From an uncultured Pelagibacteraceae bacterium (lineage in GTDB: Bacteria > Pseudomonadota > Alphaproteobacteria > Pelagibacterales > Pelagibacteraceae): DNA of 64,000 nucleotides. How positions within the stretch are numbered: position 1 is the stretch's first letter; each line of letters starts with the position of its first letter. The notes under the pieces are model-generated. The model was not told the DNA's origin, made no database searches, and saw only the letters and a list, made by a program, of their open reading frames with translations. Both the position numbers and the translations under genes were made by a program. The stretch spans positions 53,517 to 117,516 of the forward strand of contig CACJUO010000001.1 in assembly GCA_902596675.1 (NCBI GenBank), read 5' to 3'. Positions 9,373 through 18,709 of this stretch are shown here, one piece after another.

Positions 9373-10079
9373 AAAACTAATAGATCTTTTGCTCTATCAT
9401 CATCTAAATAGCTCGCGCTCTTTATCTTCCCTTTTTCTATTTTAATCAACAAAGGATTACCAGTCGGTATTTCTAACCTCGAAATTTTTTTATTATCTAA
9501 ACTGAATAAGTATTTACATAATGATCTAATTGAATTTCCATGGGCTGAAATAATAATATTTTTATCTAATTTAGGTTCAATATTTTTTTTATAAAAAGGT
9601 ATTACTCTTTCATAAGTATCTTTTAAAGATTCTGTATCTGGAATTTTATCTCTTGGGACATTTTTATAAATATCAATATTTAATGGGTGAAAGGGACTTG
9701 TTTTTTTTAGGGCCTCAGGTGGATTATCCCAAGATCTTCTAAAAGTATGTATTTTTTCTTCACCATAAAGTTTTTTCATTTCATCTTTATTTAAACCTGT
9801 CAAAGCTCCATAGTGTCTCTCATTCAACTCCCAAGCATTTACAATATTTTGATTTTTAATTCGCATGGTATTTAAAATTAAGTTTAATGTTTCTATGGAT
9901 CTAGTTTGTAGAGAAGTATAAAAATATGAAAGCGTTAAACCTAATTCTTTAATTAATTCTCCAGCTTTACAAGCTTCAAGTTTTCCCCTAGATGCCAAAT
10001 TAACATCTACCCATCCAGTAAAACGATTTTCTAAATTCCATTCGCTTTGACCATGTCTTACAAGTATTAAGTGACTCAT
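9369..10079 (-). CDS. gpmA: 2,3-bisphosphoglycerate-dependent phosphoglycerate mutase
   Basis: Interconverts 3- and 2-phosphoglycerate in glycolysis/gluconeogenesis; cytosolic. Seen: the phosphohistidine motif LVRHGQSEWN (His9), ENRFTGWVDVNL, ERHYGALTGLNK and the second His in SAHGNSIRSL. At 236 residues it is the usual length for the cofactor-dependent enzyme, including the C-terminal GNPLLI segment. It is a single minus-strand gene, divergent from the VanZ-like gene (28 bases between starts) and convergent with murU. Confidence 0.95.
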   Translation of the reverse strand: MSHLILVRHGQSEWNLENRFTGWVDVNLASRGKLEACKAGELIKELGLTLSYFYTSLQTRSIETLNLILNTMRIKNQNIVNAWELNERHYGALTGLNKDEMKKLYGEEKIHTFRRSWDNPPEALKKTSPFHPLNIDIYKNVPRDKIPDTESLKDTYERVIPFYKKNIEPKLDKNIIISAHGNSIRSLCKYLFSLDNKKISRLEIPTGNPLLIKIEKGKIKSASYLDDDRAKDLLVF

Positions 10080-10107
10080 ATAAAGAATTTAAATATATAG
10101 ATTATCA

Positions 10108-10476
10108 ATGAAACTAATAAAATCATTATTTTATTTATCTAATATAGCCATAATATTATTCTATCTTTATCCAGGGAGCATACTCGGATGTTTTTTTTAT
10201 AAGGATTGTCAAACACAACCACAATTAACAAGAGATTTTATAATATTTTCATCAAATCACGTCTACTTATTTATAGCTCTATCTTTTTTAGGGTTTTTGT
10301 CATTCAAAAACAATATAAAAGCAATTTTTGTTTATCTTTTAATTTTATCAACATTTCTAGAAATAATGCATCTAGTAATTCCAAATAGAGGCTTTGAAAT
10401 GGCAGATTTACTTGGAAATATACTAGGTGTTATAATATCATATACATTTTTAAAAACATTTTACTTAAGGAAATAA
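10108..10476 (+). CDS. VanZ-like small integral membrane protein
   Basis: A 122-residue membrane protein with about four hydrophobic segments. The stretch FLEIMHLVIPNRGFEMADLL and the following GNILGV match the VanZ-like pattern in which a polar E..H..PNR.FE..D motif precedes the last transmembrane helix. No enzymatic role is established for the short VanZ-like proteins; membrane or envelope function is only inferred. It heads a four-gene plus-strand run with the zeta subunit (3-base gap), nuclease and lipoprotein. Confidence 0.7.
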   Translation: MKLIKSLFYLSNIAIILFYLYPGSILGCFFYKDCQTQPQLTRDFIIFSSNHVYLFIALSFLGFLSFKNNIKAIFVYLLILSTFLEIMHLVIPNRGFEMADLLGNILGVIISYTFLKTFYLRK

Positions 10477-10478
10477 TA

Positions 10479-10787
10479 ATGGACTCATTTGAAGATAGAA
10501 AAAAAAGTTTTGAAAAGAAATTTGCCCATGATCAGGAACTTCAATTTAAAGTAAGTGCTAGAAGGAATAAATATATAGGAGAATGGGTATCCGAAATACT
10601 TGGTTACAATTCAGATCAAGAAAAAGAATATATTCAATCAGTAATAAAAGCAGATTTTGCTGAAGCAGGAGATGAAGACGTCTTTAGAAAGATCAAACAA
10701 GATCTAAAAGAAAAAAATATATCAGATGAGGAATTGCGAAAAAAGATGGACGAGCTAAATGAAAAAGCTAAAACTGATTTTAGTTAG
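10479..10787 (+). CDS. F1-ATPase inhibitor subunit zeta (DUF1476 family)
   Basis: Small alphaproteobacterial protein that binds the F1 part of ATP synthase and blocks rotation in the hydrolysis direction, as shown for Paracoccus denitrificans. It has 102 residues, beginning with the family signature FEDRKKSFEKKFAHDQEL and continuing with RRNKYIGEWVSEILG. The protein is entirely helical-looking and charged with no signal peptide. The structural ATP synthase genes are not in this window. The last 29 bases overlap the next gene. Confidence 0.92.
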   Translation: MDSFEDRKKSFEKKFAHDQELQFKVSARRNKYIGEWVSEILGYNSDQEKEYIQSVIKADFAEAGDEDVFRKIKQDLKEKNISDEELRKKMDELNEKAKTDFS

Positions 10788-11274
10788 TTTTTCTTTCATT
10801 CTAATAAATATAAATAGTTCATTTTCATTAAATAGTAATTATAAAATAATATCAGGGAAACCAGTTATAACAGACGGTGACACAGTTAAAATAAATAATA
10901 AAAAAATTCGTTTTAGTGGAATTGATGCCCCAGAAAGTTATTTTTTTGGGAAAAAACAAATATGCATTTTAAATAAAGTGGATATTTTTTGTGGAATATT
11001 ATCAAAAGATAAACTGGTAGAAAAAATAGGAAATCAATCTATTGATTGTAAAATTGAAAAAAATAAAGATCAATTTAATAGGTTATTAGGAGAGTGTTTT
11101 TTAGATAACGAGAGTTTATCAGTTTACATGGTCAAGAATGGCTATGCATTTGATTATCCAAAATATTCCAAAGGAAAATTCAGTGCATATGAAAAACATG
11201 CAAAAAATCTTTCTTTAGGATTGTGGCAAATGAAATTCGAATATCCTTGGATATGGAGAAAAAAAAATAGATAA
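10759..11274 (+). CDS. Secreted thermonuclease-family (SNase-like) protein
   Basis: Predicted exported nuclease-fold protein of 171 residues. Residues 1-23 form a signal peptide, followed by the staphylococcal-nuclease OB-fold: VITDGDTVKINNKKIRFSGIDAPE carries the usual D-G-D-T and G-I-D-A-P-E motifs, and FNRLLGECF matches the R-x-x-G catalytic region. The last turn GLWQMKFEYPWIWR is typical of the family. The ATG at 10759 lies inside the zeta gene but is needed to give the signal peptide. Many family members of this type are not proven nucleases. Confidence 0.85.
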   Translation: MKKLKLILVSFSFILININSSFSLNSNYKIISGKPVITDGDTVKINNKKIRFSGIDAPESYFFGKKQICILNKVDIFCGILSKDKLVEKIGNQSIDCKIEKNKDQFNRLLGECFLDNESLSVYMVKNGYAFDYPKYSKGKFSAYEKHAKNLSLGLWQMKFEYPWIWRKKNR

Positions 11275-11282
11275 TAAAAAGA

Positions 11283-11882
11283 GTGATTCGAAATAAAAAA
11301 TTATATTTATTTATAACTCTAATTTTGATTTCCGCATGTTCTTCTGTACCTAAAAATACAGCTGATGGTTGTTCAATTTTTTCAGAAAGATATCTTTGGT
11401 ATAAACATGCAAAAAAATCCGAGCAAAAATGGGGAACACCTATTTATTTACAACTTGCAATTATTAAAATGGAATCCGACTTTGATTGGTTGGCTAAACC
11501 ACCAAGACAAAAATTGTTTAAAGTAATTCCATATAAGAGACCATCCAGTTCTTTTGGCTATTCTCAAGCTGTAAAAGGCACATGGAAACAGTATAAAGAG
11601 GAAACTGGAAATAAATATGCTACCCGGACGAGGTTTAAGGATAGCGTAGATTTTATTGGTTGGTACACAAATAAAACTGAAAAGATACTGAAAATACCTA
11701 AAAATGATGCTTTTAGGCAGTATGTTGCTTATCATGAAGGATGGGGGAATTATAAAAATTATAAAAATAAACAAAAAATTATTTTATTAGCAAAGAAAGT
11801 TGAAAACCAGTCTAAGAAATACAAAACTCAACTTAATAAATGTAAAAACTCACTAACTACTAGAAAATATATTTTATTCTAA
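11283..11882 (+). CDS. Lipoprotein with lysozyme/SLT-like fold
   Basis: A 199-residue protein starting at a GTG, with a lipoprotein signal whose lipobox is LISAC (Cys at about residue 19). The body has the pattern of a soluble lytic transglycosylase: LQLAIIKMESDFDWLA with a possible catalytic Glu, PSSSFGYSQAVKGTWKQY and a late YHEGWGNYKN. This suggests peptidoglycan binding or cleavage at the outer membrane, by fold similarity only. The start is fixed by the lipobox; eight bases separate it from the nuclease. Its stop shares CTAA (11879-11882) with that of the convergent RND gene. Confidence 0.72.
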   Translation: MIRNKKLYLFITLILISACSSVPKNTADGCSIFSERYLWYKHAKKSEQKWGTPIYLQLAIIKMESDFDWLAKPPRQKLFKVIPYKRPSSSFGYSQAVKGTWKQYKEETGNKYATRTRFKDSVDFIGWYTNKTEKILKIPKNDAFRQYVAYHEGWGNYKNYKNKQKIILLAKKVENQSKKYKTQLNKCKNSLTTRKYILF

Positions 11883-14800
11883 TTTAGCTGTTTTTTTAGC
11901 TCTATATCAACAGCATCAATTCTTTTTGTATTTTTAGCAAGAGTTAAATACATTGTAGGAGTCACATATAAAGTAAAGAAAGTAGAAATTATCATCCCAC
12001 CAAGTATTGTTGCACCAACTGCAAGTCTAGAACCTTCACCAGCTCCAGGTCCAATATTACCAATAACTAGTGGTAACATTGCTATCATAGTACTTAACGA
12101 TGTCATAATTATTGGTCTAAATCTTAAACTGCAAGCTTCTTTCACAGCTTTCTCAATATCTTTACCTTTAGTTCTTAATTGATTTGCATAATCAACTATA
12201 AGAATACTATTCTTTGTTGAAATCCCTATAAGTATTACTAGTGCAATTTGTGAGAAAATATTTATTGATGAATTTAAAAATAATATGAATACTAAACCAC
12301 CAAATACTGCGAGTGGAACAGTTAAAATAATTATAAAAGGATGAATAAAAGAATTAAAGGTTGCAGACATGACAAGGTAAGCAGTTAATAAAGCTAGGGC
12401 AAAAATTATATAAAGTTCGTTACTTGTTTCTTTTAATTCCTCTGATTTACCCTTCCAAGTAATTTGTTTGTCAGGTGCAACTTTAGTCATTGTTTCCTCA
12501 AGATATTTAATTGCTTCAGCTAAGGTATATCCCTCACTTATATTTGCAGATATCGTGACAGCTCTTTGTCTATTGTATCTTGATAATTTACTTGCAGTTC
12601 CCTTTTCGTTAAATTCAACAAGATTAGAGAGAGAAACTAAATTACCTGTTTTTTCTGATCGAACGAATATTTTACTAAGACTTTCTTTATTTTTTCTATC
12701 TTCTAAATATTGTTGTAAAATAATTGGGTATTCTTTTCCAAGTTTATTAAATTTTGTAACTGTTTTGCCACCATATAATGTCTCTAGTGTTTGCCCAATT
12801 GCTTCTGCAGATATCCCCAAGTCTTTTGCTTTATTTTTATTAATCTTTATATTTACTTCAGGTTTATTTCTGGTGTAGTCAGATTCTAATCTTGATAAAT
12901 TTCTGTTTTGCCTTAGCATTCTAATAACTTGAGTTTGAATTTGTTCTAACTCTTCATATGTATTACCATAAATAACCATTTGAACAGGCTTATTATAACT
13001 AGAAACTCTTATGGACTGCGGAGAAATTGGAAAAGCAAGTGTTTGAGGTACTGTAACTATTTTTCCAATTGCTTGTCTCATTATTGTTTGAGAATTTTGT
13101 TTTCTATTTTTCCAATTGTCTAAAAGTGAGATTATTAAGAAACTATTTTCGGAGCCAAAACCTGGAACTATCATTAAAAATCTATTGTATGGACTATTAT
13201 CTCCATCTAGTAATGGAATAAGTCTTTTTTCGACGTCTTCAGCCCTTTTTTGAGTATATTGGAATGAGCTTCCCTCATCAGTAAATCCTATAACCAAGTA
13301 AACTCCACGATCTTCTAATGGTAATAACTCTTTTTTTGTATAATTGTACAAAGCCCCAGATGCAACCACGATTAGAATTATAAATGTTGTTATAGTTTTC
13401 TTTTTATTCATCCAAAATCCTAATGTCTCATTGTAAAATTTTAAAAAACCTTGAAAAAATTTATCAAATCCTCTTGTCAAAAAATTAGACTTTTTCTTTT
13501 TATCAAGAAATTTACTACCTAGCATTGGTGAAAGTGTTAGGGCAACAAATGATGAGACTACTATTGCAAATGATAGCGCTATTGCAGTTTCTTTAAATAA
13601 TGTTCCAGCAATACCTTCAATAAAAATTAAAGGTAAAAATACTGCAACTAAAATAAGAGTTGTTGCAATAATTGCAAATGTAATTTGTTTAGAGCCTTTA
13701 TAAGCTGCTACCAGAGGTGTCTCACCATTTTCAATTCTTCTATATATCGCGTCAGTCATAATGACCGAGTCATCAGTAATAATTCCAATTGCTAATATAA
13801 AACTTAATAAGACAAATATATTTATTGATAAATCAAATATATATAAACCTAAGAATGTTGCAATTAGACTTACAGGTAAAGCTATTGCGGGAACAATAAC
13901 TGCTTTTAAATTCCCTAAAAATAAATAAATTATTATCACTACAAGTATAAAAGCTATAACTAAAGTTTTATAAACTTCATTTATAGCTTCACCAATATAA
14001 GTGGCTCTGTTAAAAGCTATTTCTAAATTTAAATCAGCTGGTAAAGTTTTTCTTATTTCTTTGATTTTTTTTTCAACATCTTTTGATAATTCAACAGTTG
14101 AAGCCCCACTTCTTGCATAAATTCCTATTCCCATAGTTTTTAAATTTAGTGCTCCTTTGCTCTGAGCTCTAAATAAAACTTTCTCTGTCACAGGGCCTAA
14201 TTCTAAATTTGCTATATCCGATAGTCTTACTATATTGTCTTTAGCCTTCTTAATTGGTAATCCCTTAAGTTTTTCTAAGTCATTGTATGATTTATCGATA
14301 TTGATGGTTAAATCAATATTTTCAGCTTCAAGCGTACCTGCAGGTAATCGAACATTTTCATTTCTTAAAGATCTTTCTACTTCTTGAATAGTTAAATTAT
14401 TTGCAGCTAATTTGATTGGATCAATCCATACTCTAATACTTTGTTCCCTAAGGCCACCCGTTCTTATTCGGCCAACATTTTTAATGCTAGAAAACTGATC
14501 AACTAAATATCGTTCTGCATAATCTCCAAGCTCAAGATCACTCCAGGTTTCTGAAGATAAAGCAAGCCACATTGTAGTTGTAAAACCCGCAGATTGCTTA
14601 AGTATTCTTGGTGCCTCTGACTCAGCTGGCAATCTTCCAACAACTCTTGCAACTCTCTCCCTAACATCGTTTGCCGCATTATCAAGGTCAATATCAGTGT
14701 CAAATTCTATATTTATAGTACTTTTTCCATTTTCTGATTTAGCATCTATATTTTTTATTCCCTCTGCACCGCCTATAACTTCTTCAATTACTTGTGTTAC

Positions 14801-14989
14801 TTCTTCATCAACAATCGGAGCTGAGGCTGAAGCATATTCTACCTGAACCTGAACCACAGGTGGTTGTAGACCAGATGGAAGCTCTCTTACTGGTAATTTT
14901 GAAAAAACAAAAGTTCCAAATACAACAAGTATTAAGGATAAAACCCATGATAGTGCTGGTCTTCTAATGCTAACATCAGTTAAATACAT
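11879..14989 (-). CDS. RND-family efflux transporter permease
   Basis: Inner-membrane proton-driven exporter of 1036 residues, the normal size of the AcrB/MexB/hydrophobe families. The N-terminus LTDVSIRRPALSWVLSLI is typical. TM4 keeps the proton-relay Asp pair (IITDDSVIMTDA) and TM10 the Lys of ISTKNSILIVDYANQLR. Two large periplasmic loops flank TM1-2 and TM7-8. It is the last gene of a run with an adaptor, sseA and msrA. No outer-membrane channel gene is nearby, so a TolC would be shared or absent. The substrate is unknown. Confidence 0.93.
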   Translation of the reverse strand: MYLTDVSIRRPALSWVLSLILVVFGTFVFSKLPVRELPSGLQPPVVQVQVEYASASAPIVDEEVTQVIEEVIGGAEGIKNIDAKSENGKSTINIEFDTDIDLDNAANDVRERVARVVGRLPAESEAPRILKQSAGFTTTMWLALSSETWSDLELGDYAERYLVDQFSSIKNVGRIRTGGLREQSIRVWIDPIKLAANNLTIQEVERSLRNENVRLPAGTLEAENIDLTINIDKSYNDLEKLKGLPIKKAKDNIVRLSDIANLELGPVTEKVLFRAQSKGALNLKTMGIGIYARSGASTVELSKDVEKKIKEIRKTLPADLNLEIAFNRATYIGEAINEVYKTLVIAFILVVIIIYLFLGNLKAVIVPAIALPVSLIATFLGLYIFDLSINIFVLLSFILAIGIITDDSVIMTDAIYRRIENGETPLVAAYKGSKQITFAIIATTLILVAVFLPLIFIEGIAGTLFKETAIALSFAIVVSSFVALTLSPMLGSKFLDKKKKSNFLTRGFDKFFQGFLKFYNETLGFWMNKKKTITTFIILIVVASGALYNYTKKELLPLEDRGVYLVIGFTDEGSSFQYTQKRAEDVEKRLIPLLDGDNSPYNRFLMIVPGFGSENSFLIISLLDNWKNRKQNSQTIMRQAIGKIVTVPQTLAFPISPQSIRVSSYNKPVQMVIYGNTYEELEQIQTQVIRMLRQNRNLSRLESDYTRNKPEVNIKINKNKAKDLGISAEAIGQTLETLYGGKTVTKFNKLGKEYPIILQQYLEDRKNKESLSKIFVRSEKTGNLVSLSNLVEFNEKGTASKLSRYNRQRAVTISANISEGYTLAEAIKYLEETMTKVAPDKQITWKGKSEELKETSNELYIIFALALLTAYLVMSATFNSFIHPFIIILTVPLAVFGGLVFILFLNSSINIFSQIALVILIGISTKNSILIVDYANQLRTKGKDIEKAVKEACSLRFRPIIMTSLSTMIAMLPLVIGNIGPGAGEGSRLAVGATILGGMIISTFFTLYVTPTMYLTLAKNTKRIDAVDIELKKQLN

Positions 14990-14993
14990 TTAA

Positions 14994-15914
14994 TTATTTA
15001 CTTTTATTTTCTTTTTTACCCCAACTAGACTTACTCTTTTTTTCGCCATCCTTAATAGGTTTAATTTTTCCGTTGGGTCTTACTTTTTTTAATCCTTCAG
15101 CAACAACTGTGTCACCTTCGTTTAAACCTGACTCTACCTCAAGATAACCATTGTTTCTGTTACCAACAGTGACCTCTACTTTTTGAGTTACATTCTCATT
15201 GTCTACTTTATAAATATAAACCTTGTTACCTTCTAAGATTACACTTGTATCTGGTATTCCTAAAGAAACTCTCTCATTATATTTTATTGTGACTTCCATT
15301 AAAGCACCGGGCAAAATCTCAGAATTTGAATTTTGCATTTTAACTCTAAGTCTTAAAGATCTATTACTAACATCAATTTTGCTAGCTAAAGAGTCTACTA
15401 TTCCCTTATAAGTTTTATCCTTATTACCAGAAAATTTTATATCAACTCCAAGTCCTTTTTTTACGAAAGGTGCGAATACCTCTGGAACATCAACATCAAT
15501 AAACAAAGAAGATGCGTCCTCGATATCAATTACAACAGAACTTTCCGAAACATTAATATCATCAGAAAAGTTTCTTTTACCAATTACTCCATCGAAAGGT
15601 GCTAATATAGTTCTATTTTTTAATTTTGCGATAACATCACCAGACTTAACCTTGGTATTATATTTGATTTCTTCTAGAATTTCGTATTTTTCTATATTGT
15701 AAGACTGTGTTTTAATTGGAACTGCTGTTCCGAAGGTTTCAATGATATTTTGAAATTTTCTTTGTTCAACTGTTTTAACTATAATACCTGGTGGTGGTCT
15801 TTTACTAAATTTTTTTTTAAAATGGTTTCCAATCATTGTCCGAGCAATGATCACACCTGCAATAATTAGAAAAAAAATTACTATTATTGATGTTATTTTA
15901 GTCGATCTTTTCAT
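14994..15914 (-). CDS. RND periplasmic adaptor (membrane fusion protein) lacking the helical hairpin
   Basis: Adaptor of 306 residues that would couple the RND pump to the outer membrane. A single N-terminal anchor lies at about residues 9-27. The first lipoyl half (about 72-97, ending KVKSGDVIAKL) runs straight into the second half (about 101-132, TILAPFDGVIGKR), so the 60-100-residue alpha-helical hairpin normally inserted there is missing. The beta-barrel and membrane-proximal domains follow, ending in EVESGLNEGDTVVAEGLKKV. Four bases separate it from the pump gene. Its tail is Lys/Ser rich. Confidence 0.88.
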   Translation of the reverse strand: MKRSTKITSIIVIFFLIIAGVIIARTMIGNHFKKKFSKRPPPGIIVKTVEQRKFQNIIETFGTAVPIKTQSYNIEKYEILEEIKYNTKVKSGDVIAKLKNRTILAPFDGVIGKRNFSDDINVSESSVVIDIEDASSLFIDVDVPEVFAPFVKKGLGVDIKFSGNKDKTYKGIVDSLASKIDVSNRSLRLRVKMQNSNSEILPGALMEVTIKYNERVSLGIPDTSVILEGNKVYIYKVDNENVTQKVEVTVGNRNNGYLEVESGLNEGDTVVAEGLKKVRPNGKIKPIKDGEKKSKSSWGKKENKSK

Positions 15915-15916
15915 TT

Positions 15917-16732
15917 TTATATTCTTCCATATTCAGCCCATGATCCATCATAAACTGTAGGAGAATATTTATTATTTACTAGGGAATATGCAAGACCTAA
16001 AACACATGCAGTTATACCAGATCCGCATGAAAAAACTCTTTTATCGTTATTTAAATCAATAATTTCGCTGAACTTCTTTGAGATCTCACTTACACCTTTA
16101 AAAGTGTTGTCTGAGCTATTTATAATTTCTTTAAATGGTAGACATACAGAGTTTGGAATAGATCCACTTCTCACATTTTTCCTGGGATCTGGAACACTTC
16201 CATTAAATCTTTCCTTACTTCTAGCATCGATTATTGTAAAATTTTTTTTTTCAATATTTTCATTTATTTCATGAATATTTTTTACCAGATTTTTGTTCTC
16301 TGTTGCTCTGTAGTTTGACTTGTTTAAAATTGTCTTTTCATTTGTTGTTTTCCTGTTTTCAATTAACCATTTTTTTAAACCACCATCTAAAACACTTACT
16401 AGGTTTTTATTATGGCCAAAATAAATAAAATTGTACCAACCCCTACATGAACTTAGAACATCAGAATTATCATAAATTATAATTCTATCGGTATTTGATA
16501 TGCCCATTGAAGATACTATCTCTTCCCATTTCTCTTTAGTAGGAAGCATGTGGGGTAAATCTGTGTTTTGATCTGAGTTTTCGTCTAAATCAAAAAAAAT
16601 TGCACCAGTAATATGATTTTTGGAGTACTCCTCTTGAGGATTTCTATCAATTCCTGGCATATGCCATGAGCAGTCAATTATTTTGACGCTACTTAAATTA
16701 TTTTCTAACCAATCCGATGTAACAAGTGACAT
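15917..16732 (-). CDS. sseA: 3-mercaptopyruvate sulfurtransferase / rhanodese-type protein
   Basis: Two-domain rhodanese-fold enzyme of 271 residues transferring sulfane sulfur. The C-terminal active-site loop is FSCGSGITAC; the CGSG(I/V)T form is that of mercaptopyruvate sulfurtransferase rather than thiosulfate-specific rhodanese (CRxGx). The N-terminal domain carries IIDCSWHMPG and YDNSDVLSSCRGWY. It sits two bases from both neighbours, between msrA and the RND adaptor, suggesting one transcript; a link to thiol or oxidative stress is inference. Confidence 0.9.
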   Translation of the reverse strand: MSLVTSDWLENNLSSVKIIDCSWHMPGIDRNPQEEYSKNHITGAIFFDLDENSDQNTDLPHMLPTKEKWEEIVSSMGISNTDRIIIYDNSDVLSSCRGWYNFIYFGHNKNLVSVLDGGLKKWLIENRKTTNEKTILNKSNYRATENKNLVKNIHEINENIEKKNFTIIDARSKERFNGSVPDPRKNVRSGSIPNSVCLPFKEIINSSDNTFKGVSEISKKFSEIIDLNNDKRVFSCGSGITACVLGLAYSLVNNKYSPTVYDGSWAEYGRI

Positions 16733-16733
16733 T

Positions 16734-17177
16734 CTATCTTTTTTCTAGATACTTCTGATGATATTCTTCAGCAGTACAGTAATTTTTCAACTCAGATAGC
16801 TTAGTCACAACTTTTCCAGATAACTTTAAATTTTCTTCGTCTATTACTTTTTGAGCAATATTTTTTTGTTCTTCATTAAGGTAGAAGATCTCACTTCTGT
16901 ATTGTGTTCCAAAATCAGGACCTTGAGAATTAAGTGTAGTTGGATCATGAAATTCAAAAAATCTTTTAATTATTTGCTCATATGTAATAACTTTGGGATC
17001 AAATTCTAATTTTACAGCTTCCGCATGATTAGTTGTTCCTGTACAAACTTCCCTATAGTTTGTATTAGGACTGTTTCCTCCACAATATCCAACCTCTGTT
17101 CTGTAGATGCCATCTAATTGACCATATTTTTTTTCTGGGCCCCAGAAACATCCCAAAGCTAAAACTGCTATTTCCAT
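16734..17177 (-). CDS. msrA: Peptide methionine-S-sulfoxide reductase
   Basis: Reduces methionine-S-sulfoxide in proteins. The catalytic motif ALGCFWGPEKKYGQLDG is at residues 7-23 with Cys10; GYCGGNSPNTNYREVCTGTTNHAEAV follows, and the C-terminal TAEEYHQKYLEKR completes the family signature. At 147 residues it is a minimal form without the N-terminal extension of the E. coli enzyme. It is the first gene of the msrA-sseA-adaptor-RND run and is divergent from the DMT transporter with 34 bases between starts, where its promoter must lie. Confidence 0.95.
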   Translation of the reverse strand: MEIAVLALGCFWGPEKKYGQLDGIYRTEVGYCGGNSPNTNYREVCTGTTNHAEAVKLEFDPKVITYEQIIKRFFEFHDPTTLNSQGPDFGTQYRSEIFYLNEEQKNIAQKVIDEENLKLSGKVVTKLSELKNYCTAEEYHQKYLEKR

Positions 17178-17211
17178 AGATTAATGTTATAATAATAATA
17201 TAATTTAATCC

Positions 17212-18093
17212 ATGTTATCTAGAAATCAATTAGGCTTTTTGTACATGTTTCTGTCTGTATGTGCATTTTCAATGATGGATGTGCTTGTTAAGTGGTCTGA
17301 ATATTATCCTGTTGGTGAAGTTCTTTTTTTTAGAGGAATTTGCGGATTGATACCTATATTTTTTTTAATACCAAAAGAAAACTACCAAAATTTTTATAAA
17401 ACAGATCGGCCTAAATTACATTTCTTTAGATGTGCAGCAGGGTTAATGGCAATAGTATCAATATTTATTGCACTTAGAAATTTACCTTTGGCAACAGTAG
17501 TAGGTATCTCATTTGCTGCACCAATTTTTGCAACAATTTTATCCATTTATTTTTTGTCAGAAAAGATTGGTAAATATCGTTGGTTAGCAGTTTTGATCGG
17601 TTTTATAGGGGTAATAATTATTACACAACCAGGTATTTCGACTTTAAACTTTTATTATATTTACCCAATAATTTTTTGTTTAGGAATGTCATATGTTGCA
17701 ATTGCTATCAGGCAGTTATCTACATCCGAACCAGTTTGGCTTATTTCTTTATATTTTTCATTAGCGATATCTATATTAGGTCTTTTTACAATTCCATTTG
17801 GATGGGTAATGCCCACGTTAATAGATTTTATTCTTTTGTGTATGATTGGTTTGCTTGGAGGAATTGCTAATTTACTACTTGGACAATCTTACAAACTTTC
17901 AGAAGTTTCTTTAGTTACTCCACTTAAATATTTAAGCTTAGTATTTGCAATTGTATTTGGTTATTTTATTTGGAATGAAATACCATCTTATAAAACTTTA
18001 TTGGGCTCGTTACTTGTAGTCTTATCTTCATTAATTATATTTAGAAGAGAAATCTATTTGAAAAAACCAAACTTAATTTTTAAAAATGAGTAA
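17212..18093 (+). CDS. DMT-superfamily (EamA) transporter
   Basis: Inner-membrane transporter of 293 residues with about ten transmembrane helices arranged as two EamA repeats; the first ends around GFIGVIIITQPG and the second around LVVLSSLIIFRRE. Seen near the N-terminus is CAFSMMDVLVKW, common in this family. Family members carry metabolites or amino acids in or out and the substrate cannot be told from sequence. Its end overlaps the glycosylase gene by eight bases, so the two are probably co-translated. Confidence 0.88.
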   Translation: MLSRNQLGFLYMFLSVCAFSMMDVLVKWSEYYPVGEVLFFRGICGLIPIFFLIPKENYQNFYKTDRPKLHFFRCAAGLMAIVSIFIALRNLPLATVVGISFAAPIFATILSIYFLSEKIGKYRWLAVLIGFIGVIIITQPGISTLNFYYIYPIIFCLGMSYVAIAIRQLSTSEPVWLISLYFSLAISILGLFTIPFGWVMPTLIDFILLCMIGLLGGIANLLLGQSYKLSEVSLVTPLKYLSLVFAIVFGYFIWNEIPSYKTLLGSLLVVLSSLIIFRREIYLKKPNLIFKNE

Positions 18094-18709
18094 ACCTCCG
18101 ATTTATTGGTCAAAGGCAGTAAAGTTTCTTTCTAAGGACAAGATAATGAAAAAACTTATTTCTAAATACAAAGATAAAACCTTAACAACAAGAAAAGATA
18201 TTTTTTTGTCTCTATGTAAAAGTATAATAGGACAACAGATAAGTGTTGCTGCAGCAAATTCTGTTTTTTTAAAGTTCAAAAAAGAATGTAGAGGAAAAAT
18301 AAAACCAAAAGTAGTCAATGCTATTACCTCGGGTCGGTTGAAAAAATGTGGATTAAGTAGACAAAAAGTTAGAGGAATTAAAGAGTTGGCAAAAAAGTTT
18401 GTAAATAAAACATTTAATCCAAGAATTATAAAAAAAATGGGAGACGAGGATGCAATTCTTTATTTATCTGAGTTAAGACAAATAGGTAGATGGTCTGCAG
18501 AGATGATATTACTATTTACTTACAATAGATCTAATATATGGCCCATTCAAGATATTGGTTTACTTAGAGCTATTTCAAACAATTATAAAAAAAGCTATTT
18601 ACCACCCATGAGCTATGTAAATAGATTGAAAAAAAGGTTTTCTCCATATTGTTCCGTAGCTACTTGGTATTTATGGCGCTCCATAGACGATGAGCCTATT
18701 CAATATTAA
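18086..18709 (+). CDS. alkA: DNA-3-methyladenine glycosylase II-like (HhH-GPD)
   Basis: Base-excision repair glycosylase of 207 residues. The core shows SIIGQQISVAAA, the helix-hairpin-helix LRQIGRWSAEMIL and the catalytic Asp in WPIQDIGLLRAI. It lacks the N-terminal TATA-binding-like domain of E. coli AlkA and the iron-sulfur cluster of Nth/MutY, so it is the compact AlkA-type found in many bacteria. Convergent with the DUF1330 gene, sharing TTAA at 18706-18709 as both stop codons. Confidence 0.87.
   Translation: MSKPPIYWSKAVKFLSKDKIMKKLISKYKDKTLTTRKDIFLSLCKSIIGQQISVAAANSVFLKFKKECRGKIKPKVVNAITSGRLKKCGLSRQKVRGIKELAKKFVNKTFNPRIIKKMGDEDAILYLSELRQIGRWSAEMILLFTYNRSNIWPIQDIGLLRAISNNYKKSYLPPMSYVNRLKKRFSPYCSVATWYLWRSIDDEPIQY

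Noticed and set aside
12468..12878. 136-codon plus-strand frame inside the RND gene
   Set aside because: Fully antisense to a well-supported RND permease; composition follows the complementary strand and no motif or ribosome site supports it.
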